NCBI GenBank assembly: GCA_046153875.1
Contig: JBJXFE010000032.1
Location: 1-36,643, forward strand
Source of the DNA: JBJXFE01 sp046153875
Lineage (GTDB): Bacteria > Planctomycetota > Phycisphaerae > Phycisphaerales > UBA1924
DNA length: 36,643 nucleotides
Direction: 5' to 3'
The first letter of the stretch is position 1; every line of letters begins with the position of its first letter. Positions 24,570 through 32,741 of this stretch are shown here, piece after piece. A program made the translations under genes and the position numbers. The notes beneath the pieces were generated by a model. The model ran no database searches, was not told the DNA's origin, and saw only the letters and a list, made by a program, of their open reading frames with translations.

Positions 24570-25039
24570 TGAAGGCCGTGCTGCTGGCGGTGTTGGCGGG
24601 TGTGTGCTGGGGCGTCGGCGAGGTCTTCACCAAGAGCGTGCTGCACTCGGGCAAGGTCGGCCCGATGACCGTGCTGCTGGTTCGCGCGCTGATGACCGTG
24701 CCGCCCGCGATCGTCGCGTACCTCGTCGCGTACTCGCTGCTCAAGTCGGAGCCGCGCGGCTGGTGGCAGGCGGGCACGCCGCTGATGCTCAAGCTGGCGC
24801 TCGGCTCGGCGCTGCTGGCCGGGTTCGCGGGTGTGTTCTTCTTCTACCTCGGGCTGGCCAGCGGCGACATCAGCGTGGTGAAGCCGATCGCGTTCACGGT
24901 CGGCCCGGCCGTCGCGGTCCTGCTGGCGTGGTTCGTGCTGAAGGAGCCGATGACGCCGGCGAAGGTTGCGGGGGTGGCGCTGGTGCTGGTGGGCGTGGTG
25001 CTGATCGCGGCGACGGGAGGCGAGCCGACACCTCCATGA
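24569..25039 (+). CDS. EamA/DMT-family transporter, single five-helix unit
   Basis: 156 aa from ATG 24569. Five hydrophobic helices match one EamA repeat: AVLLAVLAGVCWGVGEVFTK first, then PMTVLLVRALMTVPPAIVAY, a helix at LALGSALLAGFAGVFFFYLG, GDISVVKPIAFTVGPAVAVL, and a last helix ending VLVGVVLIA after FVLKEPMTPAKVAGV. The FVLKEPMT element is a strong DMT signature. Full EamA transporters have two such units (about 300 aa), so this half-size protein would act as a dimer, as in small multidrug-type members. Substrate is unknown. It is translationally coupled to the gene upstream. Confidence 0.85.
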   Translation: MKAVLLAVLAGVCWGVGEVFTKSVLHSGKVGPMTVLLVRALMTVPPAIVAYLVAYSLLKSEPRGWWQAGTPLMLKLALGSALLAGFAGVFFFYLGLASGDISVVKPIAFTVGPAVAVLLAWFVLKEPMTPAKVAGVALVLVGVVLIAATGGEPTPP

Positions 25040-25086
25040 CGGGTATTGCGCCGCCCGCCGTAGGGTGGGCGGTAAGCTGAATGAGC

Positions 25087-25920
25087 ATGGCGCGAGCGGA
25101 TCACAACGACACTCAGAAGCCGCTCCTGGGCTTTGGCCCTGCTGGCTGGGTGCTGAGCGTGATTGCGGTCGCACTCGCGATCGTGCTCGTGACCGGCTAC
25201 GACCTGCGTCACGGCCTTCTTTGGCTCGTCAACTACACGCTCGGCGCGGACGCGATGATGTGGTGCTACTCGCCGTTCATCGCAATGCACCATCTCGACC
25301 TGATGCTGGGCGGGCCTCCCGGCATGAAGTTCGGAGTGGTGACGATGTGCTGCGTGTTCGTCACGATGCAGGTCCACCCGCGCCGGTTCGGTTGGTGGGC
25401 GTGGGCGCTCGTGGCAGCGTGCGGGATCTTGGGGCCGGTGCTGTTCCACTACGGACATCGCTGGGCAGATGAGCTCATTCCGCAACGCACGCCGGGCTAC
25501 GACCCCGCTCAGGGTGCGATGGTGATGTTTGCGGCGCATACCGCGATCGGTCTTGTCATCGCGCCCCTCGTCGGGCTCGCGCTGCGATCCTGGGGTGCGG
25601 GCCTCTGGCTGCTGGTGTTGAGCCTCGCGGCGGCGGTCTGGATGTGGGATGCAGGCCACGCGCTCCACAAGCTGCCGAGACGGGTCGTGCCGATCAATCC
25701 GTTCGATTCTGCGGTGGTGTGGGTGTGGTGGGCGTGGAATCCGGTTGTCTTCGGTGGGCTTTTCGTGTGGGCCATCCGCGCGCGGCGTCGGTGGACCCCG
25801 CCGTACACCTGTTCCGCCTGCGGATACGACCTGCGCGGCACTCCATCCGGGCCTTGCCCGGAATGTGGCAACGCGCCCGCGGAGGCACCCAAGGTTGCGG
25901 AAGGAAGTGGAGCGACTTGA
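25087..25920 (+). CDS. Membrane protein with C-terminal zinc ribbon
   Basis: 277 aa from ATG 25087; ATG 25081 is in frame but GGTAAGCT (25071-25078) would place the transcript start at about 25085, favouring the second and a leaderless message. Six hydrophobic segments fill residues about 15-230 (for example AGWVLSVIAVALAIVLVTGY and AGLWLLVLSLAAAVWMWDAG). The C-terminus has four cysteines in CSACGYDLRGTPSGPCPECG, a treble zinc-ribbon arrangement often seen at the ends of planctomycete membrane proteins. It probably faces the cytoplasm. Function is unknown. It converges on fabG with a 16-nt gap. Confidence 0.8.
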   Translation: MARADHNDTQKPLLGFGPAGWVLSVIAVALAIVLVTGYDLRHGLLWLVNYTLGADAMMWCYSPFIAMHHLDLMLGGPPGMKFGVVTMCCVFVTMQVHPRRFGWWAWALVAACGILGPVLFHYGHRWADELIPQRTPGYDPAQGAMVMFAAHTAIGLVIAPLVGLALRSWGAGLWLLVLSLAAAVWMWDAGHALHKLPRRVVPINPFDSAVVWVWWAWNPVVFGGLFVWAIRARRRWTPPYTCSACGYDLRGTPSGPCPECGNAPAEAPKVAEGSGAT

Positions 25921-25936
25921 GAGATGCGTCTCTCAC

Positions 25937-26701
25937 TCAGCACATCGTCAACCCACCGTCCACGCAGATCGTCTGCCCGGTGAGGAACCCCGCGTCATCG
26001 CTCGTCGCGTACGCGACGGCGGCCGCGATGTCGTCGGGCGTGCCCAGCCGCTTGACGGCCATGAGGGTCAGCACGCCGTCCTTCACCGGCTGCGGCAGGT
26101 TCGCGGTCATGTCGGTCTCGATGAACCCCGGGCAGAGGCAGTTGCAGGTGATCCCCTTGCCGCCCAGCTCGCGGGCGACGGTCTTGGTCAGGCCGATGAG
26201 CCCGGCCTTGGCCGCGGCGTAGTTCGCCTGCCCCGCGTTGCCGACGACGCCGCTGGTCGAGCCGATGTTGACGATCCGCCCGAAGCGGCTCTTCATCATG
26301 GGCCGGGCCGCGGCGCGGATGGCGACGAACGCCGCGGTGAGGTTCGTCTGGATCACCGCCTGCCAGTCCTCGTCGGACATGCGGAGCAGCAGGCCGTCCT
26401 TCGTGATGCCGGCGTTGTTGACAAGGATGTCGAGGCGGCCGTGCTTCGCGGCGATGTCGTCGATCGCGCCCGCGAGTGCCTTGCCGTCGGCCACGTCCAC
26501 GGCCGCGAAGGACGCCGAGCCGCCGTTGGATTCGATGCGGGACTTGAGGTCCGCGAGCGGGCCTTCCGAGCGGCTGACCAGCACGACGTGGCGGCCGGGC
26601 TGCGTGCCCTGCGGCATGGCGAGGCGCACGGCGATGGCGCGCCCGATGCCGCGGGAGGCGCCGGTGACCACGGCCACGCGCGTAGGTACAGGGTCCGGCA
26701 C
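25937..26701 (-). CDS. fabG: 3-oxoacyl-ACP reductase
   Basis: 254 aa from GTG 26701, with GGAG about 6 nt upstream. The Rossmann motif TGASRGIG (13-20), NNAG (95-98) and catalytic S148, Y161, K165 in GQANYAAAKAG are complete, and the end CVDGGLTM is typical of FabG. It reduces 3-oxoacyl-ACP with NADPH in fatty-acid elongation. It is the last gene of the rpmF-plsX-fabH-fabD cluster, separated from fabD by a lipoprotein gene. An insertion near residues 29-36 (PQGTQPGRH) lengthens the first loop slightly. acpP, which usually follows, is absent here. Confidence 0.95.
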   Translation of the reverse strand: MPDPVPTRVAVVTGASRGIGRAIAVRLAMPQGTQPGRHVVLVSRSEGPLADLKSRIESNGGSASFAAVDVADGKALAGAIDDIAAKHGRLDILVNNAGITKDGLLLRMSDEDWQAVIQTNLTAAFVAIRAAARPMMKSRFGRIVNIGSTSGVVGNAGQANYAAAKAGLIGLTKTVARELGGKGITCNCLCPGFIETDMTANLPQPVKDGVLTLMAVKRLGTPDDIAAAVAYATSDDAGFLTGQTICVDGGLTMC

Positions 26702-26736
26702 GTCCGGCTCCGGGAAACAAACGAAGGGAAACGGAT

Positions 26737-27483
26737 TCAGCCGCCGCCGGGGCCGGAGGGGTTCGGCACGGTGATCGGCCCGGCCGGGGTGTTACGGCGC
26801 ATCGCGTCGCGCAACTGCTCCTCGATTTCCTTCGGGTCCATGCCCGGAGGGAGGCCGCCGGACAGGTCGCCGAGGTCCGCGCCGTCGAGCAGCGACAACT
26901 GCCCGTCGACCTGGGCGCTGTCCCACTCCGAGGCGCGGGCCTTGACACCCGCCGCCGCGAGCTGCGGGGAGAAGATGTAGGCGTCGCCGTCGGGCTTGGC
27001 CGCCCAGAGCAGGACGTACGCGCCGCCGGGCTCCTGGATCGCCGTCGCCACGGAGGCGCTGGGGCGGTCATAGCCGAGCTGGTTGAGGCGCACGACGCGG
27101 ACGGCCTCGATCTTCTTGGTCGCGTCGTCCCACCCGCCGGTGCCGACGAGGTCGTCAAGCACGGCCTGCCCGGCCCGGTCGAGCAGCGGGCGCATCGCGC
27201 CCGAGTCGCCCTTGGCGATCGCGTTGGCCAGCATGATCACGCCCTCGGCCAGCGCACGATCCGTCGGGGCCGCGGCGTCGGGGAACTGAACCCGCGCGTC
27301 GCTGTTCAGCTCCTGGAGCAAGGCCTTCATCTCGATGCGGTCGGGGATGACGACCTGCTGCTTCGGCGGCGGGGACGGGGGCGGCTCCTCTTTCTTCTTC
27401 TCCTCGCACCCGACCGCGAGCGCCGCGGCGAGGATCGCGCCTCCGAACAGGAACGGCTTACGCAGGCTGCGTCGGCGTGTCAT
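26737..27483 (-). CDS. Lipoprotein of unknown function inside the fab operon
   Basis: 248 aa from ATG 27483, which lies within the 3' end of fabD (26-nt overlap, different frame). A signal with RRRSLRK start and FLFGGAILAAALAVGC ends at the lipidation Cys26 (AVGC). A Lys/Glu then Pro-rich linker (EEKKKEEPPPSPPPK) follows. The remaining domain is mixed helix and strand (MKALLQELNSDARVQFPDAA; ALAEGVIMLANAIAKGDSGA; VRVVRLNQLGYDRPS) and ends with a Pro/Gly tail. No family was recognised. Translational overlap with fabD and the 35-nt gap to fabG show it is part of the operon, so an envelope-lipid role is a reasonable but untested guess. Confidence 0.8.
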   Translation of the reverse strand: MTRRRSLRKPFLFGGAILAAALAVGCEEKKKEEPPPSPPPKQQVVIPDRIEMKALLQELNSDARVQFPDAAAPTDRALAEGVIMLANAIAKGDSGAMRPLLDRAGQAVLDDLVGTGGWDDATKKIEAVRVVRLNQLGYDRPSASVATAIQEPGGAYVLLWAAKPDGDAYIFSPQLAAAGVKARASEWDSAQVDGQLSLLDGADLGDLSGGLPPGMDPKEIEEQLRDAMRRNTPAGPITVPNPSGPGGG

Positions 27484-28402
27484 GGCTTTCCACCTTGATG
27501 GAACGATCGATCCGCTTGAACAGCCCCGCGAGGGTCTTTCCGGGCGCCAGTTCATGATACCGCCCTTGGGCGTTCGCCACGAGCCACAGGCACCCCTGGG
27601 CCCAGCGGACCGGGAGGGTGAGCTGCTCCACCAGCCGGCGCCTGATGGACTCGGGCGCGGGATCGTGCGGGGCGGCCGTCACGTTGGAGAGGATCGGGAA
27701 CTTTGGCGGCTTGAGTTCGACCCGGGCCAGAGCTGCGGCAAGGCGGTCCGCGGCCGGGGCCATCAGCGGCGAGTGGAACGCGCCCGCGACCGCGAGCGGC
27801 TGGGCACGCAGCCCGGCGTCCGCGGCGGCCTTCGCGGCCCGCTCGCACGCGGCTTTGTGCCCGCTGAGCACGACCTGTCCCGGGGCGTTGAAGTTCGCGG
27901 TGACCAGCACGTCGCTACCGCGGGCCGCGGCGCACACCGCCTCGGCCTGGGCCTCGTCCGCGCCCACGAGCGCGACCATGCCGCTCGGCTGGGCCTGGGC
28001 CGCGTCCTGCATGGCGCGCCCGCGCAGCGAGACCAGCTCCAGCGCGTCCTTGAACGAGAAGACTCCGCCCAGGTGGAGGGCTGTGTACTCGCCGAGGCTC
28101 AGGCCCGCGGCCGCGACGACGCCGGACTCACCGTTGCCGAACCCCCACGCGGCGAGCAGCGACTTCCACGACGCGACGGCGGCGACGAAGAGCGCGGGCT
28201 GCGCGGCGTCGGTCTGGTTGAGGCGCTCGACCGGGCCGGTGAAGCACAGGTCGGACAGCTTCGCGCCCAGGCGATCGCCGAGGATCGCATCAGCGTCGGC
28301 GAAGACCTTGCGGGCCTCGGGCGCGCCATCCGCCCACGCCTTGCCCATGCCGACGGCCTGCGCACCCTGCCCCGGGCAGAGGAGGATCAGCGGTTCGCTC
28401 AT
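27458..28402 (-). CDS. fabD: Malonyl-CoA:ACP transacylase
   Basis: 314 aa. The GQGAQ oxyanion motif (11-15), nucleophile S102 in GLSLGEY and H210 in GAFHSPLM are all present, along with LSLRGR-type helix VSLRGRAMQ. It loads malonate onto ACP for fatty-acid synthesis. The gap of 100 nt to fabH is larger than elsewhere in the cluster. A TAGAAT hexamer (28409-28414) ends 6 nt before the ATG and there is no ribosome site, so fabD probably has an internal, leaderless promoter in addition to operon read-through. Confidence 0.95.
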   Translation of the reverse strand: MSEPLILLCPGQGAQAVGMGKAWADGAPEARKVFADADAILGDRLGAKLSDLCFTGPVERLNQTDAAQPALFVAAVASWKSLLAAWGFGNGESGVVAAAGLSLGEYTALHLGGVFSFKDALELVSLRGRAMQDAAQAQPSGMVALVGADEAQAEAVCAAARGSDVLVTANFNAPGQVVLSGHKAACERAAKAAADAGLRAQPLAVAGAFHSPLMAPAADRLAAALARVELKPPKFPILSNVTAAPHDPAPESIRRRLVEQLTLPVRWAQGCLWLVANAQGRYHELAPGKTLAGLFKRIDRSIKVESHDTPTQPA

Positions 28403-28408
28403 CCCGAC

Positions 28409-28414
28409 ATTCTA
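28409..28414 (-). promoter_or_regulatory. -10 box (TAGAAT) before fabD
   Basis: TAGAAT on the minus strand (five of six consensus bases), 6 nt upstream of the fabD ATG with no Shine-Dalgarno between. No strong -35 is evident. Confidence 0.5.
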
Positions 28415-28502
28415 CGTGGTGCGGGCCCGCTTCGAGCCCACGATTCGAGGGCTCAACACGGGCATCCCCGCCCGGCGAGTGTCGCGTCAGACGGGTGGGT
28501 CG

Positions 28503-29525
28503 CTACAACTGCCAGAGGCTCGAGCCCCACGTCAGACCGCCGCCGAACGCGACGAACATCACGACCTGCCCGTCCTTCACGCGTCCGCCCTTGCGCAGCT
28601 CGTCGAGGCACACCGGCACGGACCCGGACGACGTGTTCCCGACGCGGTCGATATTGACGTACACCTTCTCGCGCGGCAGTCCGAATCGCTCGCGCGCGGA
28701 CTCGAGGATGCGGGCGTTCGACTGGTGGCAGACGTAGTGGTCGACCTGGTCGGGCGTGAGGCCGGCCTTCTGGAGCGTCTCGTCGATCAGGTCGCCGAAG
28801 GTGCCCACGGCGAACTTGAAAACCTCGCGCCCGTTCATCTGCATGATGCCCATCTTGCGGGCGTGGTTCTCGACCCCGGGCGGGAAGTCGCGTTCCGCCC
28901 GCGGGATGTAGAGGTCCTGCCACCCGTGGCCGTCGGCGTGCATGGCCTGGGCGAGGATGCCCTTGGCCGGGTCGTCGGTGGCGCGGAGCACGGCCGCTCC
29001 CGCCGCGTCGCCGAAGATGATGGCGCACCCGCGCCCCTCGGTCGAATAGTCCATGAGTTCCGACAGCGTGTCGCACCCGACGACGCCGACCGTCGAGTAC
29101 GAGCCCATGCGGATGAGGTCGTGGGCCGTGTTGAGCGCGAAGACCCACCCGCAGCAGGCCGCCGTCATGTCGATCGCGCCCGCGTGCCCGGCGCCGAGCT
29201 CCGCCAGCACGCGGCACGACACCGACGGGCAGGTCATCTCCATCGACACCGTCGCCACGATCAACAGGTCGAGGTCCGTGGGCTTGAGCTTCGCGTCCGC
29301 GAGCGCGGCCCGCAGCGCCGCGGCGCTGATGGTGCGGCAGCTCTCGCCCTTGCTCTTGTCGATGATCCGCCGCTCGCGCACGCCCGTCCGCTGGACGATC
29401 CACTCGTCCGAGGTGTCCATGAGCTTCTCGAGGTCGGCGTTCGTGAGCCGGCGCTCGGGGAGGAACGAACCGGTGCCCGCGATGCGGACGCCCCGGCGCG
29501 GCGGCGTGGGCGGGACGCGGCTCAT
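28503..29525 (-). CDS. fabH: 3-oxoacyl-ACP synthase III
   Basis: 340 aa. The thiolase-fold triad is complete: C124 in DMTAACCGW, H267 in VCHQSNARI and N297 in VGNTSSGS. The N-terminal signature RIAGTGSFLPERRLTN and DEWIVQRTGVRERRI are standard. It condenses acetyl-CoA (or a branched starter) with malonyl-ACP to start fatty-acid synthesis. The residue after the catalytic Cys is Cys rather than Ala, which is uncommon. The start overlaps the plsX stop by 4 nt (ATGA), so the two are translated together. Confidence 0.95.
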   Translation of the reverse strand: MSRVPPTPPRRGVRIAGTGSFLPERRLTNADLEKLMDTSDEWIVQRTGVRERRIIDKSKGESCRTISAAALRAALADAKLKPTDLDLLIVATVSMEMTCPSVSCRVLAELGAGHAGAIDMTAACCGWVFALNTAHDLIRMGSYSTVGVVGCDTLSELMDYSTEGRGCAIIFGDAAGAAVLRATDDPAKGILAQAMHADGHGWQDLYIPRAERDFPPGVENHARKMGIMQMNGREVFKFAVGTFGDLIDETLQKAGLTPDQVDHYVCHQSNARILESARERFGLPREKVYVNIDRVGNTSSGSVPVCLDELRKGGRVKDGQVVMFVAFGGGLTWGSSLWQL

Positions 29526-30568
29526 GCGGGCTCGGCCTCCGGGGCGGCGAGCGACGCCACCTCGGCCAGGCGGGCCACGATCGCGCCGTTGACCCCCGTC
29601 TGGACGTACTCACGCATCTTGCGGATCGCCGAGCGGACCGTCTTCGGCTCGCTCGAGCCGTGCGCGATGATCATCCCGCCGTTGACGCCCAGGAGCGGGG
29701 CCCCGCCGTGCTCGTGGTAGTCGTTCTTGGCGTAGATCTGCTTGACGACCGGCTCGAGCTTCAGGGCCAGGTCCGGGTCGATCGCGAAGAGCTCCTGCGC
29801 GATCGCCGCGAACAGCGACTTGGCCATCCCCTCGGCCATCTTCAGGAGCGTATTGCCCACGAACCCGTCGGTCACGACCACGTCGGCCACGCCGTCGAAA
29901 AAGTCGCGCCCCTCGATATACCCGATGTAGTTGAGCCCCGGCGTCGCCTTGAGCAGGTCGCGCGTCTGCTTGATGATGTCGGTGCCCTTGGCCTCCTCGG
30001 ACCCGATGTTCATCTGGGCCACGCGGGGGCGCGCGATCTTGTGGACGACCCGCGCGTAGGTCTCGGCCATCAGCCCGTACTGCCACAGGTGCGACGCCTT
30101 CGGCTCCGGGTTCGCGCCGGCGTCGCACAGCACCACGGGGCCGTGGAACGCCGGGACCGTGACGGCGATGCCCGGGCGGTGCACGCCCGGCAGCCGCTTC
30201 ATCTGCATGATCGCCGCCGACACGCAGGCGCCGGTGTTCCCCGCCGACATCACCACATCAGCCCGTCGGACGCCCGTCTCCGCCGTGCGGTACGAGCCGA
30301 GCCAGGCCATCCTCACGATCGAAGAGTCGGGCTTGGATCGCACCGCCTTGGCCGGCGATTCGTCCATCTCGATGACCTGCGTGGTGTGCTCGATGACCAG
30401 GCGCGGGTCGGAGATGCCGCGCTCCCGCAGAACGTCCCCGATCACTTCGCGCGGGCCGACCAGCACCAGCTCGTCCTCGGGCGCGAGCAGGGGGAGCGCG
30501 GCGATGCAGCCCTTGAGGATCGCGTCCGGGGCGTGGTCCCCGCCCATCACATCGACGGCCAAGCGCAT
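29522..30568 (-). CDS. plsX: Phosphate acyltransferase PlsX
   Basis: 348 aa, normal length. Family marks: MRLAVDVMGGDHAPDAILKG at the start, MDESPAKAVRSKPDSSI, VMSAGNTGACVSAA, and TDGFVGNTLLKMAEG. It makes acyl-phosphate from acyl-ACP for the PlsY-dependent first step of phospholipid synthesis. It lies 70 nt downstream of rpmF, the classical arrangement, and overlaps fabH by 4 nt. A GGGGGC stretch about 6-10 nt upstream may serve as ribosome site. Confidence 0.96.
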   Translation of the reverse strand: MRLAVDVMGGDHAPDAILKGCIAALPLLAPEDELVLVGPREVIGDVLRERGISDPRLVIEHTTQVIEMDESPAKAVRSKPDSSIVRMAWLGSYRTAETGVRRADVVMSAGNTGACVSAAIMQMKRLPGVHRPGIAVTVPAFHGPVVLCDAGANPEPKASHLWQYGLMAETYARVVHKIARPRVAQMNIGSEEAKGTDIIKQTRDLLKATPGLNYIGYIEGRDFFDGVADVVVTDGFVGNTLLKMAEGMAKSLFAAIAQELFAIDPDLALKLEPVVKQIYAKNDYHEHGGAPLLGVNGGMIIAHGSSEPKTVRSAIRKMREYVQTGVNGAIVARLAEVASLAAPEAEPA

Positions 30569-30638
30569 CCGTCAGCCCCCGAAAGCCGGCCCCCGCGCCG
30601 GATGGTCGCGGGCGGGCGGGCGAGCGCGGGTCACACCG

Positions 30639-30839
30639 TCAGTCCTTCGACACGCCGATCCCGAGCTTGGGCACCTTGATCTGGAGCCCCGGGCGGACAT
30701 AGCCCGAATCCTTGCTCACCCGGTGGTGCAGCTTCGGCATCCCCGAGAGCGGGCAGAGCGTCGTCTGGAGCGGCTTGAGAGCGTGATGAGACCGCCTGCG
30801 TCGCGTGCGGCCGTAGCTCTGTCGGAATGCCGGGAGCAT
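30639..30839 (-). CDS. rpmF: 50S ribosomal protein L32, zinc-free type
   Basis: 66 aa from ATG 30839, with AAGGA upstream at a short spacing. The basic block RTRRRRSHHALKP is the L32 signature, followed by CPLSGMPKLHHRVSKDSGY where the zinc-type protein has CP.CG...LPHRVCP.CGYY. Only one of the four zinc cysteines remains, so this is a C-minus form that should not bind zinc. The first twelve residues differ from the usual MAVPK start. Position directly upstream of plsX-fabH-fabD-fabG supports the call. A zinc-binding paralogue might exist elsewhere, as in bacteria that swap L32 under zinc shortage. Confidence 0.88.
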   Translation of the reverse strand: MLPAFRQSYGRTRRRRSHHALKPLQTTLCPLSGMPKLHHRVSKDSGYVRPGLQIKVPKLGIGVSKD

Positions 30840-30945
30840 GGTCGTCCTTCCTGCGTCGGGACTCGAGACGGCGATCCGTCCGGAGCCCGCCGGGTCTGGT
30901 TCTACACGTCGCGACCGCTGCGGCCGCGGAACGTTCCCGCGCGAA

Positions 30946-30959
30946 GCCTTCGTGAAGGC
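30946..30959. promoter_or_regulatory. Inverted repeat in the rpmF leader
   Basis: GCCTTC-GT-GAAGGC, a perfect 6-bp inverted repeat about 18 nt downstream of the -10 box of the rpmF promoter. It could be an operator (FapR- or FadR-like control is conceivable for this operon) or a leader hairpin. Sequence alone does not decide. Confidence 0.35.
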
Positions 30960-30976
30960 CATTACCGGGAACACAA

Positions 30977-31005
30977 ACGGTAGTCGTACCCCGTTCCCCT
31001 GTCAA
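30977..31005 (-). promoter_or_regulatory. Promoter of the rpmF-plsX-fab operon
   Basis: On the minus strand a perfect TTGACA (31000-31005), 17-nt spacer and TACCGT (30977-30982). The predicted start near 30970 gives a leader of about 130 nt before rpmF. The interval 30840-31194 otherwise contains no credible gene. Confidence 0.65.
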
Positions 31006-31194
31006 TCGCCGCGACGGTCCGCGCACGTGTTCCGCCAACGGCGCCCGCGCGCCGGCCCCGGGCCGGGCTCAGCGGGGCGCCGCAGTCCATAGGGGCTGAG
31101 CCCGGTTCGCGTGGACCCCGGCCCGGCGGCGCGTACACTTGACCATCGATCCGTGCGTGCCGGGGGACGAGCCCCGGCGACATTCACGGGCGCC

Positions 31195-31267
31195 GCCTCG
31201 CTAGCTCAATTGGTAGAGCATCTGACTCTTAATCAGAGGGTTTCAGGTTCGAGTCCTGAGCGGGGCA
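31195..31267 (+). tRNA. tRNA-Lys (anticodon CTT)
   Basis: 73 nt folding into a full cloverleaf: acceptor GCCTCGC/GCGGGGC (one T-G wobble), D stem GCTC/GAGC, anticodon stem TCTGA/TCAGA around loop CTCTTAA (anticodon CTT), and T stem TCAGG/CCTGA with TTCGAGT loop. The discriminator is A and CCA is not encoded. The integrase gene downstream points toward its 3' end, so it is the probable integration target. Confidence 0.95.
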
Positions 31268-31479
31268 TTTCTGCGCGCGTTGTGCCCGGTGGGGACAGGA
31301 CTCGCCGCGACGCGACAAACTCCGGGGGTTTCGGGGGTTCTTGGCGGGCTTGGGACGCGCGGGCTCGACCACTCTGCTGGTGCGTTGGCACGGCCCGGCA
31401 CGGCCAGTGACGGCGGTGCGCGCCGATCATTGCGCTGCGCGCTGTGCGGCGGAGGCGGTGGGGGAGGGGGGGGGCGAGT
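31268..31479. other. Gene-free segment between tRNA-Lys and the integrase
   Basis: No credible gene. It contains two pairs of short direct repeats: CGGGGGTTT/CGGGGGTTC in tandem (31323-31340) and GGCACGGCC twice (31387-31395 and 31397-31405). These could be arm-type integrase or excisionase sites, as expected next to an attachment site. A G-rich run follows at about 31455-31475. Confidence 0.4.
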
Positions 31480-32634
31480 TCAGCCGTGGGTGCCGGTAGC
31501 CCGGGCGGCCGCCGCGGGCCGCGGGGCGAACGCCCGCTCCAACGCGGCCCGTTCGTCGGCGAGCGAGAGGTGCGTGTAGATGTTCAGAGTGAGCTTCGGG
31601 TCGCTGTGCCGGGCGAGCGTCTGGGCCGCCTTGATGGACACGCCCGAGCGAACCACCCGCGATACGAAGCCGTGCCGGAAGCTGTGGAAGTCAACGGTGC
31701 CGCTCGGGTCGTGGGGGTCGATCCCGGCCGCGACGAGGTCGGGCACCAGCACTCGCCGTCTCGGCTTGTCGGGCAGCGGCCAGAGCCGCTCGGCGTTGGG
31801 GTCCTGGAGCGCCAACCACGCCCGTAGGGGGGCCGCGAGCGCCGCCGGGAGCGGTTGGGCGACCTCGCGGCGGTTCTTCGCGTAGGCGGCCCGGACGACC
31901 ACCACGGGGCCGCCCTCGGCGTCGAGGCGGAAGTCGGCCGCCCGGAGGCTCGCGACCTCGGACCGCCGGAAGCCCGTCGCCGCGAGAACGGTGTAGAGCG
32001 TCGCGCGGTCGGGGCCGGTCATGCCGTAGCGCATCGGCCCCTGCTTCATAGTCGCGAGCAACCGCTCGAACTCAACGTCCGTCAGAATGCGGCGAACGAG
32101 CCGCCGGTCGTCGTCCTGCCGCATACGGGACAACGGGGCTAGCGGGTCTGCGGCGAGCCGACCGTGGCGCACGAGCCAGCGGGCGAAGCCCTTCCAGGCG
32201 ATGATCCGCGCGTTTGTGGTCCTCGCGCCCGTCCCGTTGGCGCGGCGCTGCTCAGCAAGGCGGCGCTGAAGCGGCTCGGCCGCGATATTCCGGATGGTCT
32301 GCCAATCGAGCGACTCGATGATCTCGTCCAGGTACGTGACGCTGCTCTCGATGTGCCGCTCGGATGAGTTCTTGTCCCGCAGGTGCTGCTCGTAGTCGTC
32401 GATGTGCTCCTGGATCGGTCGTACGGCGTGGACCGCCATCGCCTCGACGCCGGGGTCGAGGAGGCCGCGCCGCCGGAGCGACTCGTCTTGCTCCAACTTC
32501 CTCGCGATCGCCTGCGTCGCCTTGTGGTTCGCGCTGCCCGTGATGGTCCGACGCTTGCCGCCGGTGGTGAGCGTGATCAACCACGGCGAATCCGGGTTGT
32601 CGCGCTGCCAGGGTCGTTTCCAGATGCTGGCCAT
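31480..32634 (-). CDS. int: Tyrosine recombinase / integrase
   Basis: 384 aa. The N-terminal 60 residues resemble an arm-binding region (RRTITGSANHKATQAIARKL), residues about 72-165 a SAM-like core-binding domain, and about 180-365 the catalytic domain. Catalytic residues: R223 in TGFRRSEVASLR, K253 in YAKNRRE, H317 and R320 in DFHSFRHGF, H343 in LARHSD, and nucleophile Y353 in NIYTH. All are present, so the enzyme should be active. It ends 213 nt from tRNA-Lys. No clear ribosome site precedes the ATG. Confidence 0.95.
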   Translation of the reverse strand: MASIWKRPWQRDNPDSPWLITLTTGGKRRTITGSANHKATQAIARKLEQDESLRRRGLLDPGVEAMAVHAVRPIQEHIDDYEQHLRDKNSSERHIESSVTYLDEIIESLDWQTIRNIAAEPLQRRLAEQRRANGTGARTTNARIIAWKGFARWLVRHGRLAADPLAPLSRMRQDDDRRLVRRILTDVEFERLLATMKQGPMRYGMTGPDRATLYTVLAATGFRRSEVASLRAADFRLDAEGGPVVVVRAAYAKNRREVAQPLPAALAAPLRAWLALQDPNAERLWPLPDKPRRRVLVPDLVAAGIDPHDPSGTVDFHSFRHGFVSRVVRSGVSIKAAQTLARHSDPKLTLNIYTHLSLADERAALERAFAPRPAAAARATGTHG

Positions 32635-32741
32635 GAGTTACCCGTCCACATCCCGCTTCGCGCTCCCGCGCGGCGGACGCACGATCACGGCCTCGATGCT
32701 CGCGCAGGGCAAGGCATGGGAGTCCAGGAATCTCGCCTGCT

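Noticed and set aside
30840..31194. Open frames between rpmF and tRNA-Lys
   Set aside because: They are Arg/Pro/Gly-rich, lack ribosome sites and overlap the clear rpmF promoter.
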